From Lachnospiraceae bacterium UBA7202 (GTDB taxonomy: Bacteria; Bacillota; Clostridia; Lachnospirales; Lachnospiraceae): a stretch of 16,700 bases of DNA. The position numbers and the translations under genes are program-made. Shown here piece by piece: positions 8,081 through 14,811 of this stretch; within the stretch, counting starts at the first letter, position 1; the number at the start of each line of letters is the position of its first letter. Location: assembly GCA_002490705.1 (NCBI GenBank), contig DKUO01000018.1, positions 68,326-85,025 on the forward strand, given 5' to 3'. The notes beneath the pieces were generated by a model. The model was not told where the DNA came from. It saw only the letters and a list, made by a program, of their open reading frames with translations, and made no database searches.

Positions 8081-8953
8081 TTACTCTTTTACCGCTCCCA
8101 CATTGACACCCTGTACAAAATAGTCCTGACAGATCGGATACAGGATCATGAAAGGAATGATTGCTACGATGATCGCCGCATTCTGAATGGTATTGGTGGA
8201 CAAAGAACCGTCATCCGTCGGAAGGTCATTATCCATAACCATTGCGCGCAGCTTCATCTGGAAGTTAAAGAGTTTATTGTCGGTAATATAAATCTTAAAG
8301 TTGGTGTAGTCGTTCCAATAAGTAACCGCAAACATCAGGCCGATCGCCGCAAGCGCCGCTTTTGACAGGGGCAGCACGATCTTTACGAAGATTCCCATGG
8401 GTGTGCACCCATCCAGCTTTGCGGACTCAAACAGCGAGGCGGGTATTCCCTCAAAGAAGTTCCGCATCAGCACCAGATTATATACGTTGATGCCAAGCGG
8501 CAGGATAACCGACCACAGCGTATTGGTCAGATGCAGGTTCATCATCACGACGTAAGTAGGAATCATACCGCCGCTGAACAGCATCGTAAACAACAGCACC
8601 CAGGAAAGCAGATTGCGTCCGGGCATATCCCACTGAATCAACACATACGCTCCCAGCGTAGACAAAACCAGTCCCACGATGGTGCCCGCGCCCGTCACAA
8701 GCAACGAGATCAAAAACGGCCTGTACAGATCCGCACGGGAGAGAATCATTTTATAAGCGCCTAATGTAGGCTTAGCCGGCCATAATCTCATACCGTATCC
8801 GGCAGCCGCATCCAGCGAGTCCACCAGCACCTTCCATATCGGAATCAGAATAATGATGGATATGAGAATGAATACGATCGTATTGACAACAGCAAAGAGC
8901 GTTATCTTTCTCTTCGGCTTTTTATATACCGCCTTGTTTGTTGTAGCTTCCAT
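8081..8953 (-). CDS. carbohydrate ABC transporter permease (CUT1, LplC/YtcP type)
   Basis: 290-residue inner-membrane permease of the MalG-like half of a CUT1 sugar importer. About six membrane helices are seen, the first at roughly 18-40. The cytoplasmic EAA loop, which docks on the ATPase, is at 176-195 (ESAKLDGCTPMGIFVKIVLP). The ending PICQDYFVQGVNVGAVKE is typical of the LplC/YtcP/YesQ group that takes up complex saccharides. The frame is open to 9022, but ATG at 8953 is chosen: AAAGGAGGG lies seven bases before it, and a longer version would overlap the upstream permease. No ATPase gene is present in the window; CUT1 systems of this type commonly share a MsmX-like ATPase encoded elsewhere. 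Confidence 0.92.
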   Translation of the reverse strand: MEATTNKAVYKKPKRKITLFAVVNTIVFILISIIILIPIWKVLVDSLDAAAGYGMRLWPAKPTLGAYKMILSRADLYRPFLISLLVTGAGTIVGLVLSTLGAYVLIQWDMPGRNLLSWVLLFTMLFSGGMIPTYVVMMNLHLTNTLWSVILPLGINVYNLVLMRNFFEGIPASLFESAKLDGCTPMGIFVKIVLPLSKAALAAIGLMFAVTYWNDYTNFKIYITDNKLFNFQMKLRAMVMDNDLPTDDGSLSTNTIQNAAIIVAIIPFMILYPICQDYFVQGVNVGAVKE

Positions 8954-8966
8954 CGTTTTCCCTCCT

Positions 8967-10403
8967 TTACACGATTCCGCGTCCGCGGACTTTCTTGCTG
9001 GCCTTATTGCAGAGCAGGACAAGTATGCAGCCGACTACGGAACGGAACAGACCTACCGCCGTCGTATAGCCGTAGTTGGCGGCGCCTCCGCTGAAGGACT
9101 GTCTGTATATGTATGTCTGCAATACATCCGACTTGTCATATACGGACGGATTGTACATAACGAATACAGACTCGAACAGATTCATAACCTTAGCCAGATT
9201 CAGGATAAATACGGTGATAATCGTGTTGGCAAGCGCCGGCATGGTGATGTAGCGCATTCTGGCAAAACGGTTCGCTCCGTCAATCTGTGCCGCTTCATAC
9301 AAATCGGGGCTGATACCGGACAGCGTAGCTAAGAACAGGATCGTTCCCCAACCGGTATCCTTCCAGATATTTACCAGATAGTATACGCCTCTCCATGTGG
9401 ATTCCGAAGTCAGGAATTCGATCGGCTGGTCGATCAGGCCGATGTTCATCAGCAGCTGGTTGAACATACCGGAATCGGACGCTGACAGCATCATCTTGAA
9501 GATGGAAGCAACTACCACCCACGACATAAAGTGGGGCAGGTAAATAATCGTCTGAACGGACTTTTTAAAGTAAATGTTGAACATTTCATTCAACAATATG
9601 GAAATAACCACAGCCATAAAGGTGTTCAAAAACAGCTTTATGATGGACAGCACCAGCGTATTGCTGAATGCCGTAAGGAAATGCTTGCTGGACAGCTTGG
9701 ACAGAGACGACAGTCCGAACATATCCACAAAGTGCTTGATGCCGACATAAGTAGGTTCCTGCCCGGAGATAAAATCCGTAAACGCATAGCGCAGGCCAAC
9801 CATCGGCAGATAGTTAAAGATCACAACAAAGATCAGCACCGGCAGGAACATAATATAGAACCCTCTGTAGATATAGATTCTCTGCCAAACTGTCTTATTG
9901 CCTGTGTACTGGTAATCAAGTTCTCCGTTCTTGCGTTTGCGCTCGGCGGCGTTCTTATTGACATCCATAAAGCTTCCCGCCACACCCACAATGGTGCCGA
10001 GTATCACAAGCGCGCCTGCAAGACCGTTCTGCATCCCCGGCGCTCCATGGCGGCTGCAGATATTATTATAGACAATCGCATACACTACTGCGGCAAGCAC
10101 CGTCGTAGCGATGGAAATTTTTTCGTACTTTATTGCGCATAAAATAACAGATGCTGTCAGCAACGCGATAAACAGATACCACAATGCCGGCTGTTCATAG
10201 TTCATAAATCCGTAAGCAGGATTAAATTTCTTGGAAGCATCCGAATTCTGTATTGCCGGAAAAAACCCACCCACAAAAGAAATTACTGCACCGGCAATCG
10301 CAATGGGATATAAATTTTTATGAGGCTTTACCACGGCTCTGCCACATTCCGGGCAGCGGGTTGCCTTTTTAGGAATTTCAGCATTACAAGTTTTACATAC
10401 CAT
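8967..10403 (-). CDS. carbohydrate ABC transporter permease (LplB/YteP type) with N-terminal zinc ribbon and extra helices
   Basis: 478 residues against about 300-320 for the family. Residues 1-22 form a zinc-ribbon knuckle pair (Cys3, Cys6, Cys17, Cys20; CxxC-x10-CxxC). Then come about four extra hydrophobic segments (near 31-50, 74-92, 97-116, 128-145), a charged linker (about 149-172) and the normal six-helix permease domain from about 180, with the EAA loop at 370-389 (EAAQIDGANRFARMRYITMP). It pairs with the downstream permease to form the CUT1 channel. The frame is open to 10493, but ATG at 10403 is preferred: AGAAGGG lies upstream, the zinc ribbon starts there, and the longer version would translate the hairpin at 10444-10480. 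The stop is 13 bases before the next start and overlaps its ribosome binding site. Confidence 0.9.
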   Translation of the reverse strand: MVCKTCNAEIPKKATRCPECGRAVVKPHKNLYPIAIAGAVISFVGGFFPAIQNSDASKKFNPAYGFMNYEQPALWYLFIALLTASVILCAIKYEKISIATTVLAAVVYAIVYNNICSRHGAPGMQNGLAGALVILGTIVGVAGSFMDVNKNAAERKRKNGELDYQYTGNKTVWQRIYIYRGFYIMFLPVLIFVVIFNYLPMVGLRYAFTDFISGQEPTYVGIKHFVDMFGLSSLSKLSSKHFLTAFSNTLVLSIIKLFLNTFMAVVISILLNEMFNIYFKKSVQTIIYLPHFMSWVVVASIFKMMLSASDSGMFNQLLMNIGLIDQPIEFLTSESTWRGVYYLVNIWKDTGWGTILFLATLSGISPDLYEAAQIDGANRFARMRYITMPALANTIITVFILNLAKVMNLFESVFVMYNPSVYDKSDVLQTYIYRQSFSGGAANYGYTTAVGLFRSVVGCILVLLCNKASKKVRGRGIV

Positions 10404-10443
10404 AAGCGTACCCTTCTCTCTAAGAAATAAAATGGTTGCCGCA

Positions 10444-10480
10444 GCCGGATGGTTTTGAGATTTTCTCTGTGCCATCCGGC
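10444..10480 (-). terminator. intercistronic hairpin/attenuating terminator after the SBP gene
   Basis: GCCGGATGG (10444-10452) and CCATCCGGC (10472-10480) are perfect 9-base arms; a further broken stem (TTGC with GCAA) extends it. The minus-strand tail contains ATTTTATTT. It lies in the 115-base gap between the solute-binding protein and the first permease, a common place for a partial terminator that leaves more mRNA for the binding protein than for the permeases. Confidence 0.55.
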
Positions 10481-10518
10481 CGCCAGCAATCATTTATTTA
10501 GCTGTCGCCAAATATCAT

Positions 10519-12160
10519 TTACTGATTGAAAGACTCCAGAATAGCCGCTACGATATCGCCGCACTCTGCATTGTACTGATCAATCGCCTCCTGGCCTGTC
10601 ATTTCGCCCTTCGCTACGGCTGCGATCAGCTTATCCTTCTCATCCCACAGATCAGAGCTGTAAGACTGATATACCTCGGAAGAGTTGATCTTCGGAGCCG
10701 GTGAGGAATTCTCATCGAACAGCTTGAAGGACTCGTCAATTACGGGATCAGCAGCTGTGTAAGGATCCTTATCAGCAAAAGCGCCGATCTTTAAGTTTGC
10801 CTCGAAAAGGTTCTTGGTTGTCAGGCTTTCTTTCTCACTTCCTTTGGTAGCCTCTGTCGGCAGACCGGTAATGGTAGCGCCGTCCTCGTTCCACTCGTAG
10901 TGAACGCCCTCAACGCCGTACTGCCATAACATCTGTACGTCCCCCCCCGTCCAGAATCTTGTCAACGAAATATGTGAACACGCCTTCCGGATTCTCACAG
11001 GAGCTTGTGATACAGATCATCGGAGAAAGTCTCTCCATATAAGTGCCAACCTCTTTGATCGGCTTCATCGCCCAAGCAGTTGCATATGCGTCCGCATCCG
11101 GGTAGATTTCTCCGGTATAGTTGGAAGCCAGCTTTGTCTTAATGGTGTAAGCCCATGTACCTGCCCAGTAGTTGAAGACGCTGGTGCCGTTCTCCAGATA
11201 GAACTTATCACGCACGTTAGCTGTGGAAGGATTCTCGAAGATCGTGCTGTCGATCACGCCGTTCTCATATCCCCATGCCAGTCTGTCAAGAGCCTCAACC
11301 ATTGCCGGCTCTGTGAAACCGTCAACCCACTCTCCGGATGCATTCTGATAGAACTCAGGATATGCGCCCTGATAGAACTCAGGCAGATAGTTAACATAGG
11401 GAGCCTCATGGTTCACAAGACCGGGAGCTAAGAGCGGAGCTACGCCCGTAGCGTCCTTCATATCCAACAGGAACTGCTGGAATCCTGCCCAGTCGGTAGG
11501 CAGTGTATCCTCTGTGTAACCAGCCTTCTCAGCCGCCACAGCCTTTACATAAGTAACAGTACCGTTACCACGAGCCGGATACATACCGTAGATCCCTTCC
11601 TGTCCGTCAGGACCGGCAGTCTTCCACTGGTCGATAATGGTAGGCGCTATATCGGTCAGTCTTCCGGAATTTGCCGTCTCGGAATTGTTCCATGCGTCGG
11701 TCATATTCCATAAGCTGCCCTGTGCAGCGTAGGAAGCGTAATAGTTGGAAGGCAGAATAATCACATCCGCCAGTGTGCTCTCGTCGGTGAATGCGATACC
11801 CACCTGCTCTGCATAAGTAGAGTGATCAGGACGGATCCATTCCACATGAAGGCCAAGAGCCTCGTCCAGAGCCTTATAAAAGTCCTCTGCATAGTTATCG
11901 CCCTCTTTGAAAATGGTACCATCCCACATAACTTTGATGGTCTCGGGCTTTGTAACCTCTGCGGGCGTTTCCGTGGCAGCCTCTTCGGCAGCCGCAGGCT
12001 CTTCTGTCGCAGCGGTATCAGCAGCAGGCGCTTCCGCCTCCGTATTCGCATCAGCAGCAGGCGCCGCATTTTCTGCACCGTTTCCTTCAGGATTGCCACA
12101 CGCTGTAAGGGAGACAACCATGGATGCAGCCATAAGTAAAGATACAACCTTCTTCTTCAT
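10519..12160 (-). pseudogene. ABC transporter solute-binding lipoprotein (LplA/YtcQ type), frameshifted at a G8 tract
   Basis: Oligosaccharide-binding lipoprotein of a CUT1 importer. The N-terminus is a lipoprotein signal (MKKKVV, hydrophobic stretch, lipobox LTAC with Cys21), then an Ala/Glu/Pro/Thr-rich linker (about 27-71), then the binding domain. The reading frame from 12160 ends at 10910 after 416 residues. The remaining 130 or so residues continue in another frame down to 10519. The break is at eight G residues (minus strand, 10948-10941): with seven, the frame reads KILDGGDVQMLWQYGVEG without interruption and the product would be 546 residues, normal for the family. So either this is a homopolymer base-calling error, a phase-variable tract, or a real mutation. 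The start is well supported by AAGGAGG upstream. It heads the 11-kb operon under a consensus promoter and cre-like operator. Identity is firm; whether it is truly broken is not. Confidence 0.85.
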
Positions 12161-12193
12161 AAATAACCTCCTTATAATGATGTTTTTTCTTTT

Positions 12194-12211
12194 GATGTAA
12201 TCGCTTACATC
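12194..12211. promoter_or_regulatory. palindromic operator, cre-like (CcpA or LacI-family site)
   Basis: GATGTAA and TTACATC are perfect 7-base arms around TCGC. Read on the minus strand, ATGTAAGCGATTACA fits the cre consensus WTGNAARCGNWWWCA at every position. It lies about 10 bases after the -10 element, at roughly +3 to +20 of the operon transcript, where a bound repressor would block initiation or early elongation. CcpA catabolite repression or a pathway LacI-family regulator could both use it. Confidence 0.75.
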
Positions 12212-12220
12212 TTATTACCA

Positions 12221-12249
12221 ATTATAGACTCCCCACCATCTCCTGTCAA
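12221..12249 (-). promoter_or_regulatory. consensus sigma-A promoter of the SBP-to-GH105 operon
   Basis: On the minus strand a perfect TTGACA (12249-12244), exactly 17 bases, and a perfect TATAAT (12226-12221). The start of transcription should be near 12214, leaving a leader of about 54 bases with the operator at its beginning and AAGGAGG at its end. A promoter this strong implies that control comes mainly from repression. Confidence 0.88.
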
Positions 12250-12302
12250 GGCATTTTTCATCGAAAAATAGCGTAAAAAATAAGCCGATATTTCTCTGTT
12301 TA

Positions 12303-12311
12303 TGCTATACT
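12303..12311 (+). promoter_or_regulatory. candidate extended -10 promoter of the serine hydrolase gene
   Basis: TGCTATACT gives an extended -10 (TG, one base, TATACT at 12306-12311), 39 bases before the ATG at 12351. No convincing -35 element is visible at the right distance, as is allowed for extended -10 promoters. Weakly supported. Confidence 0.35.
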
Positions 12312-12350
12312 GATGAATAGAAGAATTCAAACAGGAAAGGCGGTCGTTTC

Positions 12351-13823
12351 ATGCTTACATTTGAGAGAACATCCCCGGAAAAAGCCGGTATTCCCACCGA
12401 CAGCATTCTGCGTTTCACTAAACGGCTTACAGAAAGGCAGATTCCCATGCATAGTCTCCTCCTCGCAAGGCAGGATAAACTGTGCTTTGAGGGCTATTAC
12501 GCCCCCTGTAGGGCGGATACGCTGCACCGCATGTTTTCCGTCAGTAAGAGCTTCACTGCCGTGGCGGTTTTCTTTCTCGCCGCTGAGAAACAGCTTTCCT
12601 TAGACGATCCTATCGTCACCTATTTCCCAGAAAAGCTCCCGGAAAAGGTACATCCCTGGATCTCCTCCATGACCATCCGGGACATGCTGATGATGCGCTC
12701 CTGCCACGCCGCCACCACCTACAAACTGGATATGGCGTCCGACTGGGTTGAAAGCTATTTCATAACGCCTCCCACCCATCCTGCCGGTACGATCTTTCAT
12801 TATGATACTTCCGCACCCCACACGCTCTGCGCGCTGGTGGAGAAGCTGACCGGCATGGATATGCTCGACTACCTGAAAGAAAAGCTCTCCCCTCTCGGTC
12901 TCTCGGAGCGCTCCTACATGCTGAAAGACCCTTTCGGCGTCTCCATGGGCGGCACCGGGCTTGTGGCCCTTCCCATGGATCTTTTAAAATTCGGCTTTTT
13001 TCTGCTGCGCCGCGGAAATATCGGCGGAAAGCAGCTCCTTCCGGCTTCCTTTCTGGATATGGCTGTCTCCGATCTGAGCGCGACCTGTGTGACCGCCCCC
13101 ATCCCCGGCGAAGCGCAGGGCTATGGGATGCAGTTTTGGCGCGGCCAGAAAAACAACTATCTGTGTTACGGGATGGGCGGCCAGTTTATCATTGTTTTTC
13201 CGGAGTATGACCTTATCTGTGTCACCACCGCCGATACCCAGTCCGTGGCAGGCGGCAATCAGCAGATTTACGACGCGCTCTACGAAGAAATCCTGCCCTG
13301 CATCCAGGACGCCCCTCTGCCGGAAACACCGGAAACCAAACAGCTTCTTTCCCAGACGCTTTCCTCTCTTCGTCTGGACGCCCTGCCGGACGCCGGACTG
13401 CCTGCAAACGCCCGTGAAACTGCGTGCATGGTAAACGGACAAACTTTCTATGTGCAGACAACACCCTCCGAGTTTGAAAGCTTTTCCCTGCAATTTGACC
13501 TGGAGGAAAACGCCTCCGGCTCACCCGCCGGAGGCAGTCTGTCGTTTGTCTGCAAACACCAGCCCTGCCGCATTGACTTCGGCGTCGGAGAAGTCCGCAC
13601 CGGGTCTTTTCCCCTCTATCAGTTAAACTATGCCGCCAGCGGCGCATGGCTTTCGGACGGCACCTTCTCTGTCAAGGCACACATTATCGACGCCTATGTG
13701 GGCTGTGTGCAGTTTCAGCTTGCCTTCCGCGAAGACAGCCTGACCGTCTTCATGCGCAAGAAGGAGGAGAGTCTCTTTGGGGAATTTGAGGGCCACATGT
13801 ACTGTACCTGCGACAGGCCCTAG
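12351..13823 (+). CDS. serine hydrolase, class C beta-lactamase/esterase fold
   Basis: 490 residues. The N-terminal part (about 1-320) is a beta-lactamase-type serine hydrolase: SVSK at 63-66 supplies nucleophile Ser63 and Lys66, HYDTS near 150-154 takes the place of the YxN motif with Tyr151, and YGMGGQF stands at the position of the third, HxG/KTG-like motif. The last 150 or so residues look like a small beta-rich C-terminal domain. No signal peptide. Family members include esterases, D-aminopeptidases and beta-lactamases; from context an intracellular esterase acting on sugar esters is possible, but that is inference and no substrate can be assigned. ATG follows AGGAAAGGCGG. It is transcribed divergently from the SBP operon and shares its regulatory region, and it converges on the TIM-barrel gene. 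Confidence 0.85.
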   Translation: MLTFERTSPEKAGIPTDSILRFTKRLTERQIPMHSLLLARQDKLCFEGYYAPCRADTLHRMFSVSKSFTAVAVFFLAAEKQLSLDDPIVTYFPEKLPEKVHPWISSMTIRDMLMMRSCHAATTYKLDMASDWVESYFITPPTHPAGTIFHYDTSAPHTLCALVEKLTGMDMLDYLKEKLSPLGLSERSYMLKDPFGVSMGGTGLVALPMDLLKFGFFLLRRGNIGGKQLLPASFLDMAVSDLSATCVTAPIPGEAQGYGMQFWRGQKNNYLCYGMGGQFIIVFPEYDLICVTTADTQSVAGGNQQIYDALYEEILPCIQDAPLPETPETKQLLSQTLSSLRLDALPDAGLPANARETACMVNGQTFYVQTTPSEFESFSLQFDLEENASGSPAGGSLSFVCKHQPCRIDFGVGEVRTGSFPLYQLNYAASGAWLSDGTFSVKAHIIDAYVGCVQFQLAFREDSLTVFMRKKEESLFGEFEGHMYCTCDRP

Positions 13824-13839
13824 GCGCATCTACCGCCTA
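13821..13839. terminator. short hairpin over two convergent stop codons
   Basis: TAGGCG (13821-13826) and CGCCTA (13834-13839) are perfect arms with a 7-base loop. The outer three bases of each arm are the stop codons of the two converging genes (plus 13821-13823; minus 13839-13837). There is no T-run and the stem is short, so this is at best a weak bidirectional terminator. Confidence 0.3.
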
Positions 13840-14682
13840 CCCGATCCGGCAGTCGTCCCAGAGTCCCTGAATGTATGCGCGGGCAGCTTCCGCATTGCCC
13901 GGATTTGTATTTTCCAGAGTTACATGAATATAGGGTTTTTCCCGCTTCACAAAACGAATGATGTCGCCGTAATCCATCTCCCCCGTGCCAGCCGCCACGG
14001 AAACCAGCTTCCCGTCCTCCACCACAAAATCCTTGATATGCACCACCGCGATATCGTCTCCGAGGATTGTAAGCGCTTCCCTGATAATATTCTCCCGATC
14101 CTGATAGTTGCTGATATCTAACAGATTGACCGGATCAAAGATGATTTGCAGGTTCGGGGACGCGATTGCATCCAGCACCCGTCTCGCCCGTTCGGGATTC
14201 CACACGATATGCTTAAACACCGGCTCTATCGCAAAAATAACGCCCATCTTCTCCGCATATGCCACCACCGGGCGAAGATTGTTGATGAAAATCTGTAGTG
14301 CCTCCTCCGAGTGGTTTCTCTCTTCATATTGATAGGCTTCGTTCACGGCTCCGGTCTCCGTGCCGACCACCCCCGCTCCCAGAAGCGAGGCAAACCGGAT
14401 ATGCGCCAGATAACGCGCCTGATTCTTTCGCAGGCTCTCCTCGTTCGGATTGGCCAGATTCAGATAACAGCCCAGCACGGCGATATCGATCTTCGACGCG
14501 GCAAACAGATTTTTCAGATAACAGGCAAAGCCCGGCGTCAGCGCACTGTCTGACACAGAATACTCGGAAATCACCTTGGAAAGCGCCAGGTGGCCGCAGC
14601 GAAATCCCTGTTTCTGCGCAATCTGAAGGCGCTTCTCCAAAGGCGCCTTTTCTATGTCATGTAAACGTATTCCCAACTGCAT
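13837..14682 (-). CDS. sugar phosphate isomerase/epimerase-like TIM-barrel protein
   Basis: 281-residue protein of the xylose-isomerase-like (AP endonuclease 2) TIM-barrel superfamily. The four metal-ligand positions typical of this group are in place: Glu153 in AIEP, Asp183 in FDPVN, His215 in VHIKD and Glu257 in TLENT. It should bind a divalent metal and isomerise or epimerise a sugar or sugar acid; the exact substrate is not readable. ATG at 14682 is chosen over a TTG at 14709 because GGGAGG stands just before it and the conserved strand GIRLHD follows at once. No signal peptide. It is third in the SDR-GH28 group and could handle a rare sugar released from pectin. It is separated from GH28 by about 96 bases holding two hairpins. 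Confidence 0.87.
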   Translation of the reverse strand: MQLGIRLHDIEKAPLEKRLQIAQKQGFRCGHLALSKVISEYSVSDSALTPGFACYLKNLFAASKIDIAVLGCYLNLANPNEESLRKNQARYLAHIRFASLLGAGVVGTETGAVNEAYQYEERNHSEEALQIFINNLRPVVAYAEKMGVIFAIEPVFKHIVWNPERARRVLDAIASPNLQIIFDPVNLLDISNYQDRENIIREALTILGDDIAVVHIKDFVVEDGKLVSVAAGTGEMDYGDIIRFVKREKPYIHVTLENTNPGNAEAARAYIQGLWDDCRIG

Positions 14683-14714
14683 TCCACTACCTCCCTTTTG
14701 CAATCTCAAATCTG

Positions 14715-14749
14715 CGCGGAGAATGCCGCATTTCAGGCATTCTCCCGCG
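14715..14749 (-). repeat. intercistronic inverted repeat upstream of the TIM-barrel gene
   Basis: CGCGGAGAATGCC (14715-14727) pairs with the segment 14736-14749 (one extra C), loop of 8. It forms a 13-bp stem with one bulge between GH28 and the TIM-barrel gene. No T-run follows on the minus strand, so an mRNA stability or processing element, or a palindromic repeat unit, is more likely than a terminator. Confidence 0.55.
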
Positions 14750-14811
14750 TGAGACTTAGTACTTCTTGGCGTCCCGTCCTATGTCGGGACGTCTTTAGAA
14801 GTACTTCTCAC
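14749..14811 (-). repeat. large nested hairpin covering the 3' end of the GH28 gene
   Basis: Three nested stems: GTGAGA/TCTCAC (14749-14754, 14806-14811), AGTACTTCT/AGAAGTACT (14758-14766, 14797-14805) and GGCGTCCCG/CGGGACGTC (14768-14776, 14785-14793, one G-U), about 24 paired positions around an 8-base loop. The GH28 stop codon (14781-14779) lies in the loop, so the last ten or so codons are palindromic DNA. It abuts the inverted repeat at 14715-14749. Confidence 0.7.

Noticed and set aside
9531..10142. Plus-strand open frame of 203 codons opposite the permease
   Set aside because: The composition is typical of an antisense shadow of hydrophobic helices (His, Gln, Lys, Arg-rich), with no start signal or domain.
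11958..12090. Repetitive-looking GC-rich stretch at the start of the SBP gene
   Set aside because: It encodes the Ala/Glu/Pro/Thr-rich linker after the lipidated cysteine, common in lipoproteins of this kind, and shows no exact repeat unit.
12254..12268. Small AT-rich palindrome TTTTTC-ATC-GAAAAA upstream of the operon promoter
   Set aside because: Short and A/T-rich, so it can arise by chance. It might act as an UP-like element, but nothing else supports it.
14029..14043. Possible second cre-like site (TGTAAGCGCTTCC near 14070 and a similar motif near 15886)
   Set aside because: Both deviate from the consensus at two or more positions and lie inside coding sequence of the TIM-barrel and GH28 genes, away from any promoter.
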